A stretch of DNA of 64,000 nt from Prochlorococcus marinus str. MIT 9215. Lineage in GTDB: Bacteria; Cyanobacteriota; Cyanobacteriia; PCC-6307; Cyanobiaceae. Within the stretch, counting starts at the first letter, position 1; every line of letters begins with the position of its first letter. Positions 48,754 to 58,982 of the stretch are shown here, one piece after another. The stretch lies in NCBI RefSeq assembly GCF_000018065.1, contig NC_009840.1:186001-250000 (forward strand), read 5' to 3'. Position numbers and translations under genes: made by a program. Below the pieces are notes generated by a model. It made no database searches. It worked only from the letters and a program-made list of their open reading frames with translations, and was not told the DNA's origin.

Positions 48754-48924
48754 TTTTCAATTTTTATCTAATATTAAATTTAGCTGTGAAATAAAAATAA
48801 GGCTATTAATTTATATTAATTTTTGAAAAGATGCGATTGTTATTTCTTATAAATATTTGAAATTCAAAGAATAAATAAGTATGGTTTAAAATAACTATTA
48901 TTTTATAAGAAAAACATTAAAGGC

Positions 48925-49218
48925 ATGTCAAGAATAAATAAAGAGGAAGTGAAAAAAGTTGCTCAATTAGCTAGATTGGAACTGAATATTAATGAAATTA
49001 ATAATCACGCAGAACAGTTAGAAAAGATATTGGATTATATAAGACAACTTGAAAAAATTGATACTGATAATGTGCCTTGTACAACTAGAGCTATAGAGGT
49101 CATTAATGTATTTAGAAAAGACGAAAAGAAAAATTATGATAGAACTGAAGAACTTCTAGAATTAGGTCCATCGAGAGAAGATAAATATTTTAAAGTACCA
49201 AAAATAATGAACGAATAA
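48925..49218 (+). CDS. gatC: Asp/Glu-tRNA amidotransferase subunit C
   Basis: Small subunit that stabilises GatA-GatB in the enzyme converting Glu-tRNA(Gln), and in some bacteria Asp-tRNA(Asn), to the amide form. The 97 residues begin MSRINKEEVKKVAQLARLEL. They include the GatC pattern LEKILDYIRQLEKIDTDNV and end PSREDKYFKVPKIMNE. gatA and gatB are not in the window. It ends 1 base from the convergent crtR gene. Confidence 0.93.
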   Translation: MSRINKEEVKKVAQLARLELNINEINNHAEQLEKILDYIRQLEKIDTDNVPCTTRAIEVINVFRKDEKKNYDRTEELLELGPSREDKYFKVPKIMNE

Positions 49219-49219
49219 A

Positions 49220-50251
49220 TTAACTACCTCCTATAAACGTTTTATTGACTATCTTTAGTAAAAATTTTTTTATTTTCAAACTTGGGTACATATTTATAAT
49301 TTTTCTTAACTTACCCCTTTTTTTGCTATGACTCCTTATTCCTATTAATAAATCATAAATAAAGTTAAAAATATCTTGTTTAGTTTCAAATATCCCAACT
49401 CTCTGAGGGGAACCTTTCATGTCCAAAAGTGGCTTGGTTTTTTCATAAGCTATTTTATATTCAAACCATGGAATAGAGGGCCATAGATGATGAATGAGGT
49501 GGTAATTTTGCCCCATTATTAATAAATTCATAAATTTGCTTGGATAAACTCGGGAATTTATCCATTTATTTCTTGATTTAAAAGGTCGATGAGGTAGATA
49601 ATCAAAAAATATTCCTAAAGTAACTCCCACCATTAAAGCTGGTCCGAACCATAGATTATATATCAAATTCATAAAATCAAATTTCAAACCTGCCAATATT
49701 ATTGTTATGAATATGGATCTTTCAATTCCCCATTGTAGTAATTCATATTTTCGCCAGAGTTTTCTTTGAAAGAAAAAAACTTCATGATAAAAAAATCTTG
49801 GAGCAATAAGCCAAATTGGACCAAAAGTGCTGACAATATGATCTGGATCATTTTTGGGGTGATTTACGTGGATATGGTGTTGCAAATGAACTCTTGTGAA
49901 AACTGGAAAACTAAACCCTAAGAGAATTGCTGAGCCATGACCCATTGCTTGATTTATCCAAGGAACTGGATGTGCAGCTTTATGACATGCATCATGAATG
50001 ACAGTGCCCTCAATATGTAAAGCTAAAAAAGCAGTGGCTACAAGTAAAGGTAAAGGCCAAACACCTCTATACCATTGCCATATGCTTAGAAAAGCAAGAA
50101 AATAACCGCCAAAAAATAAACCTAATGTAGGATTCCAAAAACTTGGCGGATCTACAAAATTCTTTATCTCTTTTTGCCAATTAAAAGTTCCTGAAGAATT
50201 TGAAATTTTTGGTGAACTCTTACTGATTAAGTCTGAAATTGTTTCTTGTAT
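49220..50251 (-). CDS. crtR: Beta-carotene hydroxylase CrtR, no canonical start codon
   Basis: Membrane di-iron hydroxylase that turns beta-carotene into zeaxanthin, the main photoprotective carotenoid of Prochlorococcus. The His boxes are HDACHKAAH, HLQHHIHVNH and HLIHHLWPSIPW. Four to five hydrophobic helices separate them. The first His box and about 100 residues lie upstream of the first in-frame ATG (49945), so that ATG cannot be the true start. The frame is open back to a TAA at 50257-50255, and the only early candidate is ATA at 50251 (or ATT six codons later), giving about 343 residues. Confidence 0.82.
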   Translation of the reverse strand: MQETISDLISKSSPKISNSSGTFNWQKEIKNFVDPPSFWNPTLGLFFGGYFLAFLSIWQWYRGVWPLPLLVATAFLALHIEGTVIHDACHKAAHPVPWINQAMGHGSAILLGFSFPVFTRVHLQHHIHVNHPKNDPDHIVSTFGPIWLIAPRFFYHEVFFFQRKLWRKYELLQWGIERSIFITIILAGLKFDFMNLIYNLWFGPALMVGVTLGIFFDYLPHRPFKSRNKWINSRVYPSKFMNLLIMGQNYHLIHHLWPSIPWFEYKIAYEKTKPLLDMKGSPQRVGIFETKQDIFNFIYDLLIGIRSHSKKRGKLRKIINMYPSLKIKKFLLKIVNKTFIGGS

Positions 50252-50410
50252 TCTTTAGATAATATAACTAATATTTTCAGTTGATTGCTTGCATAAATAT
50301 AAAAATTTTTTTTTAAGAGATATTTAATTGAATTTTTTATGTATCAAATTGGTTATCTTGAGTTAAAAATATTTTTAAAGTAAACCTCTTTCCATTATTA
50401 TTTTATTTGA

Positions 50411-50492
50411 GCGGTCGTGGCGGAATTGGTAGACGCGCGAGTTTTAGGTACTCGTATCTTCGGGTGTGGGAGTTCAAGTCTCCCCGACCGCA
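50411..50492 (+). tRNA. trnL: tRNA-Leu (UAG)
   Basis: An 82-base class II tRNA. The 7-bp acceptor stem GCGGTCG / CGACCGC closes it with discriminator A at 50492. The anticodon stem CGAGT/ACTCG has loop TTTAGGT, so the anticodon is TAG (UAG). A long variable arm (CGTATCTTCGGGTGTG region) and the T-arm GGGAGTTCAAGTCTCCC fit leucine. The CCA end is not encoded; the genome reads ACTT after the stem. Confidence 0.97.
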
Positions 50493-50560
50493 CTTAAGAG
50501 CAATATCAATGAAAGTTTGTTTATCTATAACAAAATCCTATAATTTAATTAGTTAATAAG

Positions 50561-51010
50561 ATGAATATTTTGGCAGTTTATTTGGGATCTTTTTATATCG
50601 CACTTGGCACTATATTTTTATTGGTACCAATTATTTATATTGAGCTTGGCAGACCAAAAGATTTAATAAAAGCTTTTTTTAATTTTTTAGTAGGATTAAT
50701 ATTAATAATTAAAAATAAATCAATAGGAGAATTTTTTTTATTAATTCTTCTCTTATTATCAGTATTAGTTGTGTTCTACCTAGTCGAGATCTCTTTATTT
50801 AGATGGTATCAATTGACAGATATCGAAAAGAAAAAAATAACTACTCTTACAGGATTAAAAAAAAATCTCTCTAAAATAGTAGAGGCTACTAATCTAGCAT
50901 TTGGTGATTTTGCAAAATTTTTAAATTTTTTTAATTTTGGTAGCAATAATCAAAATACGAACCCAAAAAAGTGGGTCAGAAATGATAAAAATGATAATAT
51001 AAAAGTCTGA
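50561..51010 (+). CDS. Ycf66-like membrane protein
   Basis: 149 residues with three hydrophobic segments (about 3-27, 36-50, 58-75), then a cytoplasmic tail rich in Lys/Asn/Asp. ELGRPKDLIKA after helix 1 and EISLFRWYQLTDIEKKK after helix 3 resemble the Ycf66 family of cyanobacteria and plastids. It lies between tRNA-Leu and ileS, the position in which I recall this gene in marine Synechococcus. Family assignment is tentative; function unknown. Confidence 0.55.
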   Translation: MNILAVYLGSFYIALGTIFLLVPIIYIELGRPKDLIKAFFNFLVGLILIIKNKSIGEFFLLILLLLSVLVVFYLVEISLFRWYQLTDIEKKKITTLTGLKKNLSKIVEATNLAFGDFAKFLNFFNFGSNNQNTNPKKWVRNDKNDNIKV

Positions 51011-51131
51011 AACCAAATCAACTGGTTACTTTAAACATTTCCAAAAAACTTAAAACTAATTAAGAAAGAATCTAATAAATTAAATCAATTTAAACAATTC
51101 TTTTATCACTAATATTTTTCTATATCTTCGT

Positions 51132-54029
51132 ATGAAATCTCAAAATAGCAAAGAACAAAAATCAGAATTTTCTTATAAAGAAACATTAAACTTACTTAAA
51201 ACTGACTTCTCAATGCGTGCTAACTCAGTTTTAAGAGAACCTGAGATCCAGGATTTTTGGGCAAAAAATAATATTGATTTTGAATTAGGTTTAAATAACT
51301 CAGGCAAAACATTTACATTACATGATGGTCCACCTTATGCAAATGGATCGCTTCATATGGGCCATGCTCTGAATAAAGTTTTAAAAGACATAATAAATAA
51401 ATACAAAACATTGAAAGGATTTAAAGTTCACTATGTTCCAGGCTGGGACTGCCATGGATTACCAATTGAATTAAAAGTACTTCAGAATTTAAAATCTCAT
51501 GAAAGAAAGAATCTTAATTCTCTGAGCCTAAGAAAAAAAGCGACAGATTATGCACATAAACAAATTAATAATCAAATGGAGGGTTTTAAAAGGTGGGGCA
51601 TATGGGGAGATTGGGATAACCCTTACTTAACTCTTAAGAAAAGTTATGAATCTGCTCAGATTGGAGTATTTGGGAAAATGTTTTTAAATGGTTACATATA
51701 TAGAGGTCTTAAACCTGTTCATTGGAGCCCAAGTTCGAGGACTGCACTCGCAGAAGCAGAATTAGAATATCCTGATGATCATTATTCAAAAAGTATTTAT
51801 GTTTCCTTAAAAATTACCAAAGTACCTGATAAGGTCCTATTGAAAGGTTGTCAAGAAAATCCAAATATCAAAAAGGAATCTTTCTTAGGTAATTCTTTTA
51901 TAACTATTTGGACGACAACACCCTGGACCATACCAGCGAATGAAGCAGTCGCAGTAAATCCAAAAATAAGCTACGTTTTTGTAATTGATGAAGATAAACG
52001 AATATTCCTCTTTGCAAAAAATTTATTTTCTGAAATAAGTGAGAAATTTAATAAAATTTTTAAGATACTCTTTGAGGTTAAAGGCTCTTCGTTAGAAAAT
52101 ATTGAATATCAACATCCTACTAAAAATAAAAATTGCAGAATCGTGATTGGCGGAGATTATATTACAACAGAATCAGGAACTGGAATTGTACATACTGCAC
52201 CCGGTCATGGGATAGATGACTTTAATGTTGGGCAAAAATATGATTTACCTATTACATGTGTTGTTGATGAAAAAGGAAACTTAAATGAATATTCTGGACA
52301 ATTTAAAGGATCGAATGTCCTGAAAGATTCCAATGATTTAATTATTGAATATTTAAAGGGAAAAAATTTGCTTCTATTACAAGAAAATTATAAACATAGA
52401 TATCCTTATGATTGGAGAACCAAAAAACCAACTATTTTTAGAGCAACAGAACAATGGTTTGCCTCTGTAGATGGCTTTAGATCATCGGCATTAAAGGCAA
52501 TTGAAGATGTTGAATGGATGCCAGCTACTGGAAAGAAAAGAATCTACTCTATGGTTGTTGGCAGAGGGGATTGGTGTATTTCTAGACAAAGGTCTTGGGG
52601 GGTCCCAATCCCAGTTTTTTATAAAAAAAATGGTAATGAAATTCTCTTAAACAGCGAAATAATTAATCATATTCAAGAACTTTTTAGTGAATATGGAGCA
52701 GATATTTGGTGGGATTGGGAAGTTAAAAATCTATTGCCAGAAAATTATTTAAAAGAATCTGATCTATGGGAAAAAGGAACAGATACAATGGATGTTTGGT
52801 TTGATTCGGGATCTAGCTGGGCAGCAGTTTGTGAACAGAGAAGTGAATTAAAGTATCCAGCAGATCTTTATTTAGAGGGTTCAGATCAACATCGAGGCTG
52901 GTTCCAGTCGTCTTTGCTTACATCTGTTGCAGTTAACAATAAACCTCCGTATAAGAGAGTTTTAACTCATGGTTTTGCACTTGATGAAAACGGAAGAAAA
53001 ATGAGTAAATCATTAGGTAACGTTGTTGATCCAAATATTATTATTAATGGTGGTAATAATAAAAAATCTGAACCTGCTTATGGTGCTGATGTTCTAAGGC
53101 TATGGGTAAGTTCTGTAGATTATTCAGTAGATGTTCCAATTGGTTCAAATATACTTAAACAACTATCAGACGTTTACAGAAAAGTTCGTAATACTGCAAG
53201 ATATCTTCTAGGAAATATCCATGATTATGATCCTAATATTGATAGTTTTGAAATTGATCAATTGCCGCTCTTAGATCAATGGATGTTAGGCAGACTAGTT
53301 GAGGTTTCATCTCAAATATCACATGCTTATGAAAGTTATGAATTTTCAAGATTTTTTCAAATCTTACAAAGTTTTTGTGTTGTAGATCTATCAAATTTTT
53401 ATTTGGATATTGCAAAGGATAGGTTATACGTCAGTGCCAAATCACAATTTAGGAGAAGATCATGTCAGTTTGTGATGTCAAAAGTTGTTGAAAATTTAGC
53501 TGTTCTTATTTCTCCAGTGCTTTGTCATATGGCGGAGGATATTTGGCAAAATATTCCGTATTTAACTAAAGAAAAATCAGTTTTTCAGAGAGGTTGGCCA
53601 ATCTTTTCGCAGTCATGGAAGAATGAAAGTCTTAATCAACACATTACAAATTTAAGAAATTTAAGAGTTGAAATTAATAAAGCTATAGAAGGATGTAGAA
53701 ATAAACAAATAATTGGAGCAGCTTTAGAAACAGAAGTTAACTATTTACCTAAAGATAAATTTGTAAAGGATTCTCTGAATTGGCTTAGAAAATTTGGGAA
53801 TGAAGATGTTGATTTATTTAGGGATTGGCTTATAGTTTCGAATTTTCAAGTTGTATCCTACTTGGCGGAGAATTCTTTAATTATTGATAGTAATGAACTT
53901 GGTGAAATTCAAATTCTTAAAGCGCGTGGTCTGAAATGTGATAGATGTTGGCACTATCAAAAAGAAATTGTTAGTGGAATCCAAAATACAAAATTATGTA
54001 AAAGATGTGCAAAAATAATTAATCTTTAA
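51132..54029 (+). CDS. ileS: Isoleucyl-tRNA synthetase
   Basis: Class I synthetase that charges tRNA-Ile and edits Val-tRNA(Ile). The 965 residues have the HIGH-type motif [18 protein letters not shown] near 70-87. The editing domain follows ([29 protein letters not shown]). KMSKS is present as [15 protein letters not shown] near 630. A C-terminal zinc-binding motif CDRCWHY...CKRCAKI is typical of bacterial and plastid IleS. The start is ATG 51132. It ends 5 bases from the convergent small gene. Confidence 0.97.
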
Positions 54030-54034
54030 TTTAC

Positions 54035-54370
54035 TTAAATCCAGTTTTTTGAATTCAAAAAGAAAACTATGTTTTGATTTGCTCTAATAAAGTTATCTTC
54101 GTTTTCTGTTAAGGGTGCTTTATAAAGTTTAAAGTTTGTGAGTTTATAAGTAGATGCTATAACTTTCTTTTCTAAATCTATTTCAATTTGATGAGTTGTT
54201 GAGCTACTGAAACCTTTGAAAATAATTATTTCTAATTGTTCTTTTTGGTTTGCTTTTAGAATGAAACCTTCTAGTTTAAGTATCCTATTAGGTATCTCTG
54301 AACTGATTTTTTCAAGATTATTTATTAAATCAATTTCTACCATTTTCTGAGAAGCAAGAGTTTCTTCCAT
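54035..54370 (-). CDS. Unrecognised 111-residue protein downstream of the DUF3177 gene
   Basis: Soluble alpha/beta protein without signal or membrane helix. Beta-type stretches such as LEIIIFKGFSSSTTHQIEI and LTENEDNFIRANQNIVFFL are visible. No family is recognised with confidence. The start overlaps the end of the DUF3177 gene by 41 bases; an internal ATG at 54343 would reduce the overlap to 14. The pair is therefore probably co-translated. It is convergent with ileS. Confidence 0.65.
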   Translation of the reverse strand: MEETLASQKMVEIDLINNLEKISSEIPNRILKLEGFILKANQKEQLEIIIFKGFSSSTTHQIEIDLEKKVIASTYKLTNFKLYKAPLTENEDNFIRANQNIVFFLNSKNWI

Positions 54371-54953
54371 TTTTAGGTAATTTTATTATTAACCATTGAA
54401 TAAGGCCTAAAATATAAATTAATAATGAAAATAATCCTAAAAATTTTGCTATGGGCTGAGTAAAGTTAGCACCGAAGAAAAAATTAAATAAATTTTTTAT
54501 AAAAATATATAAATTTGTAGAAGGCTGAAGCCATATTGAACATTCTTCTGAATTAATAAAAGAAAAACAGTTAAAATTTTGTAAACTCTGAATTAAGAAA
54601 TTGAGAGATATAAAAGTTACCGTCCATCTCCAAATTTTTGTTGTTGTGGTAAGGAGGTAAGAAAAATCATACTCTCTTAATTCATCATTAATATCGTTCC
54701 AAAACCAAACTGAAACTGTCATTAATAATGTTGAAATATTTGATATCACGAGAGCATAATTGAACTTACCTATTAAAAGTAGAAGGCTTATAAAAAATAA
54801 AAGGGATATTTTCCAATAAACTGATAGAAGTTTATTAACCGCTTTATTTCTTTTTTTAATTGACCAGTAGGATAGAGTGATAGGTACACCAATAAAGCAA
54901 ATTATTGAAAGTTGAAAGGATAGCCAAATAGAAAGTTGATTAAAAACGTTCAA
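54330..54953 (-). CDS. DUF3177 membrane protein
   Basis: 207 residues with five or six hydrophobic segments. WLSFQLSIICFIGVPITLSY opens the protein. The central YWKISLLFFISLLLLIGKFN and SVWFWNDINDELRE match what I know of the cyanobacteria-specific DUF3177 family. A later segment contains the pair NCFSF and ECSIWLQPS. Function unknown. The very end (PKNGRNSCFSENGRN) overlaps the next gene and carries a short internal repeat NGRN. Confidence 0.7.
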   Translation of the reverse strand: MNVFNQLSIWLSFQLSIICFIGVPITLSYWSIKKRNKAVNKLLSVYWKISLLFFISLLLLIGKFNYALVISNISTLLMTVSVWFWNDINDELREYDFSYLLTTTTKIWRWTVTFISLNFLIQSLQNFNCFSFINSEECSIWLQPSTNLYIFIKNLFNFFFGANFTQPIAKFLGLFSLLIYILGLIQWLIIKLPKNGRNSCFSENGRN

Positions 54954-55075
54954 AACTTTTTCTTTGTAAATACATAATAATTAAACATCAAACTGTTACT
55001 TTTGAACGTACTATTGTCATAGTTATGAATATTATGCATCTTTATATTATTTCCTGAAAATATATCAAGAATCGT

Positions 55076-55705
55076 ATGAGACAGCATGTTAATCCACTTA
55101 GTAGCAATTTCAATAAAATTGAAAGAATACCTTCTTTGAGCGAAATGTTTGGTGATTCCAAATTGAATCTTCACTTGGATATAGGTTGTGCTGCAGGTGA
55201 GTTTCTATTCAATTTAGCTTCAGTTAATACTAGTTGGAATTACTTAGGAATTGAAATACGTGAGAAATTAGTTAAAAATGCTAAATTGAAAGTTTTTGAA
55301 AGAGAAATCAAAAATTTATATTTTGTATTTGGTAATGCTAATAATATTTTGAATGATGTCCAAAGTAAATATATTATCCGAAATATAAAAAGTATTTCTT
55401 TTAATTTCCCTGATCCATGGTTTAAAAAGAGACATTATAAAAGGCGTGTAATTCAGCCAGAATTTATTAATGTTCTTTCAAATCAGTTACAAAAGGGCAC
55501 CCTAATTTTTATAAAAACAGATGTAAAGGAATTATTTGATTATATGGATCGAACTATATCAAGTAATTTTTATTTTAAAAAAATAGATAAAAAAGATTTT
55601 AATTATTCTGAAAGTTTTAATCCAAATAAAGTTAAAACTAATCGGGAAAACTATGTGATTGTTAATCAAATTAATATTTTTGAAAGAATTTATATGAGAA
55701 TTTGA
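55076..55705 (+). CDS. trmB: tRNA (guanine-N7-)-methyltransferase
   Basis: Methylates G46 of tRNA with S-adenosylmethionine. The 209 residues contain [11 protein letters not shown] at the N-terminus, the SAM-binding [28 protein letters not shown], and the TrmB signature [18 protein letters not shown]. The start is ATG 55076, giving MRQHVNPL. A competing minus-strand frame over 54950-55174 lacks any recognisable content. It is convergent with glmM (7-base gap). Confidence 0.95.
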   Translation: MRQHVNPLSSNFNKIERIPSLSEMFGDSKLNLHLDIGCAAGEFLFNLASVNTSWNYLGIEIREKLVKNAKLKVFEREIKNLYFVFGNANNILNDVQSKYIIRNIKSISFNFPDPWFKKRHYKRRVIQPEFINVLSNQLQKGTLIFIKTDVKELFDYMDRTISSNFYFKKIDKKDFNYSESFNPNKVKTNRENYVIVNQINIFERIYMRI

Positions 55706-55712
55706 TTTTTAC

Positions 55713-57065
55713 TTAATTTATTATTTTATTAATTTCTGAAAAAAGTTTCTTTGTAATTTCGCTTGATAAGGAATTAACTTTATCATGATTTTTGGCCTCA
55801 ACTAGAACTCTCATTACAGGTTCTGTGCCGCTAGGTCTTATATAAACTCTACAATTATCCGAATATATTGCCTGAAAATTTTCTATGGTTTGATCAATTA
55901 AGATTTTAGTTTTTGGATTTAATTTATTAATATTAAAATCTAAATTAATATTGGTTAGTTTTTGAGGAAAAGGTTCAAAGCTACTTTTTAGCCAATCATT
56001 TAAATTAATATTTTTCTTTTTACAATATTTACAGATTTGGAGTGCAGTCAATATCCCATCTCCAGAAAAGTTATTAATTTTTGAAAGTATATGACCTGAC
56101 TGTTCACCTCCTAATACAGCTCTTTTTTCCTTAATTGCATCACGCACATATTTATCCCCTACATCAGTTCTATATAAAATTCCTCCTATTTTTTCCCAAG
56201 CTTTTTCAAAACCTAAGTTTGCCATTTGTGTTGATATTAGTAAATTATTGGTGAGAATTTTTTGTTCCATAAGTTCTCTACCCCAAAGAAAAAGAATGTG
56301 ATCACCATCTAACACATTGCCTTTTGAATCTATTCCAATAACTCTATCGGCATCTCCATCGAAGCTAAAACCCATATGTGCAGGGCTCTCAATCAATGCT
56401 TTTTTTAATGGCTCAAGGTTTGTAGAACCGCAATTCATATTAATTTTTAAGCCATTTTTAGAGTTATTGATAACTTTTACATCAGCACCAAGATACTGAA
56501 AAATTTTTTTTGCGCAGGTTGTCGCTGATCCATGGCATGTGTCTAATATTATTTTTAATCCACTTAGATTTTCTCCCCCCATTGTTTGGATTAGACTTTT
56601 AATATAAATATCCATAAGATCTTTATTTTTATTTAGGGGGATCACTTTTCTAGGAACGGATATATTTTGATTTAACTCTTCAATTAATTTTTGAATTTTA
56701 TTTTCAAAATGTTTAGTAATTTTTTGACCACTATGATCAAAAATTTTTATGCCATTATATTCTGGCGGATTATGACTTGCAGATATCATGATCCCGCTAC
56801 TCAGATTCTCTTGTTTGATTAAATAAGGTATAGCTGGGGTAGGGCAGATTCCAAGATTTATAAATTTTTTCCCACTTTCATTAAGACCTCTTGTTATCGC
56901 TTGAAGCAGAATATCTCCACTAATTCTTGTATCTCTTCCAATTAAAATTGGCTTTTCCTTTTCTAAAGTCGAACCTAGAGCATATCCTACTTTGTAAGCT
57001 AGAGAATAAGTTATCTCTTCATTAAATCTTCCTCTTATTCCATCAGTTCCAAAAATTGATTGCAT
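55713..57065 (-). CDS. glmM: Phosphoglucosamine mutase
   Basis: Interconverts glucosamine-6-phosphate and glucosamine-1-phosphate on the way to UDP-GlcNAc for peptidoglycan and LPS. The 450 residues begin [20 protein letters not shown]. The phosphoserine loop is [17 protein letters not shown] near 96-112, the metal loop is [11 protein letters not shown], and the sugar and phosphate loops are GGEQSGH and [14 protein letters not shown]. All four functional loops are intact. It pairs metabolically with murG at 11.6 kb. Confidence 0.96.
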   Translation of the reverse strand: MQSIFGTDGIRGRFNEEITYSLAYKVGYALGSTLEKEKPILIGRDTRISGDILLQAITRGLNESGKKFINLGICPTPAIPYLIKQENLSSGIMISASHNPPEYNGIKIFDHSGQKITKHFENKIQKLIEELNQNISVPRKVIPLNKNKDLMDIYIKSLIQTMGGENLSGLKIILDTCHGSATTCAKKIFQYLGADVKVINNSKNGLKINMNCGSTNLEPLKKALIESPAHMGFSFDGDADRVIGIDSKGNVLDGDHILFLWGRELMEQKILTNNLLISTQMANLGFEKAWEKIGGILYRTDVGDKYVRDAIKEKRAVLGGEQSGHILSKINNFSGDGILTALQICKYCKKKNINLNDWLKSSFEPFPQKLTNINLDFNINKLNPKTKILIDQTIENFQAIYSDNCRVYIRPSGTEPVMRVLVEAKNHDKVNSLSSEITKKLFSEINKIIN

Positions 57066-57201
57066 AATTAGATTTCAGGAATCAAAGAAATTTTGATAAT
57101 TATTTATTCCTTATTTTATCAGTTGATTAAAAGCTTATAGGTTTCAATTCTCTATATTTGTTTAACTTATCTAAAATGTTTTTAATTAGAGATAACTAAT
57201 A

Positions 57202-57747
57202 GTGCAATCTGAAAGTCGAGAGTCAATTTTTAAGACAGATTCCAAAACAATACTTATTTTAATAATATCTATTGTTTTTATTTCATTGCTTTTGTTTAGA
57301 AATATCTTCTTTAAATCAACTTATCTTCTAAAGAGTTTTGGAGAATTATCTGTTGATCCTGAAATAGCTTTTACAAATCATAAGCCTACATTCCTAGAAT
57401 TTTATGCTGAGTGGTGTGAAGTTTGCAAAGAAATGGCTCCAAAAGTTTCTGCTTTTAAAGATCAATATGAAAAGGAGATTAATTTTGTTTTTTTAAATGT
57501 TGATAACCAAAAATGGGGTAAATATATCCAGAAGTTTGCCGTTAATGGGATTCCTCAAATAAATCTTTTTGATAATAAGGGTAATCTAATATTTACTTTT
57601 ATTGGTAAACAAGATGAAATGAAAATAAGAGAAGCTATTAATAATTTAGGAAGAGATGAGAAACCCTATGAAGAAATTATTAATTCTGAATTTTCATCAA
57701 TTCAAGAAAATAAAAATAATGCGGTTAGTCCACGCACTCATGGATAA
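57202..57747 (+). CDS. txlA: Membrane-anchored thioredoxin-like protein (TxlA/HCF164 family)
   Basis: 181 residues. An N-terminal transmembrane anchor (about 14-32, ILIISIVFISLLLFRNIFF) precedes a thioredoxin domain with the redox motif WCEVC in FLEFYAEWCEVCKEMAPKV and the cis-Pro in VNGIPQINLF. Homologues (HCF164) reduce apocytochromes or lumenal thiol targets on the trans side of the thylakoid or plasma membrane. The start is GTG 57202. It is convergent with thyX, ending 3 bases from its stop. Confidence 0.82.
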   Translation: MQSESRESIFKTDSKTILILIISIVFISLLLFRNIFFKSTYLLKSFGELSVDPEIAFTNHKPTFLEFYAEWCEVCKEMAPKVSAFKDQYEKEINFVFLNVDNQKWGKYIQKFAVNGIPQINLFDNKGNLIFTFIGKQDEMKIREAINNLGRDEKPYEEIINSEFSSIQENKNNAVSPRTHG

Positions 57748-57750
57748 ATT

Positions 57751-58383
57751 TTACCAATCTAAAGATTTTGATACAATTGGGAAACTTTTTTTAAAGATAG
57801 ACTTGCAATTTTCGGCAATAGACTTATGTTCTTTTTGGGTTCCGTGCGCTGATCTTAAATGAATGTAATGGATCCACGATCTGCATGATCCTGACATATA
57901 GATTCTTGTGGGAGTTGCTAATGGTAAAACAAATCTCGCACATTCTTTGGCGACGCCTTCAGCAAGTAAATCTTCATATAATTCTGAAGCAGCCTGAAAA
58001 TGTAAACCAATTTTTTCAGTGAATCTTTTTTTCAACTCATCAGGGAGGTCAGGAATTGAATTTTGCCTATTTTTAGAATCTTGACGCCTCAACTCTGGTA
58101 AGGGAATATTACCCAATTGAGAACTATCTGCATATCTCTGAGAAAATTCCTGAAAAGTAAATGATCTATGTCTTAAGATTTGGGCAGCAATTCCTCTGTT
58201 GGTTTCTATTTGTAAGGTCATAAATGACTGTTCAAAAACACTCCAATGTTCATTTTTAATGCAATAACTCAATAATTTCGAAAAGTCTTGATTTGCCTGA
58301 TTTTTTGGATTACTAACTCTTGCAATGTAAGCCATTGTTTTTTCTGCATCAGGAGTTAGGGAAATTAGTTCAACTTTACTCAT
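57751..58383 (-). CDS. thyX: Flavin-dependent thymidylate synthase ThyX
   Basis: Makes dTMP from dUMP using methylene-THF and FADH2; non-homologous to ThyA. The ThyX motif RHRSFTFQEFSQRY is present, preceded by QIETNRGIAAQIL and followed by the second conserved LPLATPTRIYMSGSCRSW. From ATG 58383 the protein has 210 residues. A start at 58398 would overlap dcd and add five residues. The chosen ATG lies 1 base after the dcd stop, so the two genes of dTMP supply are translationally linked. Confidence 0.95.
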   Translation of the reverse strand: MSKVELISLTPDAEKTMAYIARVSNPKNQANQDFSKLLSYCIKNEHWSVFEQSFMTLQIETNRGIAAQILRHRSFTFQEFSQRYADSSQLGNIPLPELRRQDSKNRQNSIPDLPDELKKRFTEKIGLHFQAASELYEDLLAEGVAKECARFVLPLATPTRIYMSGSCRSWIHYIHLRSAHGTQKEHKSIAENCKSIFKKSFPIVSKSLDW

Positions 58384-58384
58384 T

Positions 58385-58978
58385 TTATATTTTTGCAAGA
58401 GTTACTTTTTCTGGTTGATTTTGATATTTTCCTCTTCTATCTTCATAGGTTGTAGAGCATGGATCACCTTCAAAAAAGAGTAGTTGGCAAATACCCTCTT
58501 CAGCATAAATTCTGCAATCCGCACCTGAACTATTACTAAACTCTAAAGTTAGATGACCTTCCCATCCTGCTTCTGCGGGCGTAGTGTTTACAATTATGCC
58601 TAGTCGTGCGTAAGTGCTTTTGCCTATACATATTACAGTAATATTTTCGGGTACTTTCATCTTTTCTAAAGCGACTCCTAAACCATAGGAGTGAGCAGGA
58701 AGAATAAAAAAGTCTCCATCATTATCATGGTGAAGAGCAGTCTTTTCTAAATTATGAGGATTAAACTTTTTGGGATTCATCACAGTACCAGGGATATGTC
58801 TGAAAATTAGGAATTCTTTTGATGAAAGTCTTAAGTCATAGCCATAGGATGAACATCCGTAACTCAAAACTGGCTTTTGTTTGTTGTCAGGCTCAAGATG
58901 CCTCACTAAATTTGATTGGAAGGGCTTTATCATACCTTCTGAGGCTTTTTGATTTATCCAGAGATCATTTTTTAGCAT
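58385..58978 (-). CDS. dcd: dCTP deaminase
   Basis: Deaminates dCTP to dUTP, which feeds dUMP and then ThyX. The 197 residues carry the trimeric dUTPase-like fold: CSSYGYDLRLSSKEFLIF at the N-terminus, GKSTYARLGIIVNTTPAEAG with the conserved catalytic Glu, and EGHLTLEFSNSS. The gene lies between the CobO-like gene and thyX with gaps of 4 and 1 bases, forming a compact operon. Confidence 0.94.
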   Translation of the reverse strand: MLKNDLWINQKASEGMIKPFQSNLVRHLEPDNKQKPVLSYGCSSYGYDLRLSSKEFLIFRHIPGTVMNPKKFNPHNLEKTALHHDNDGDFFILPAHSYGLGVALEKMKVPENITVICIGKSTYARLGIIVNTTPAEAGWEGHLTLEFSNSSGADCRIYAEEGICQLLFFEGDPCSTTYEDRRGKYQNQPEKVTLAKI

Positions 58979-58982
58979 TGTT

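Noticed and set aside
49220-49945. crtR starting at ATG 49945 (241 residues)
   Set aside because: This start would remove the first His box HDACHKAAH and two membrane helices, which are present in frame upstream.
54950-55174. 74-residue minus-strand frame overlapping the trmB start
   Set aside because: No recognisable content, and it overlaps the well-conserved N-terminus of TrmB by about 100 bases.
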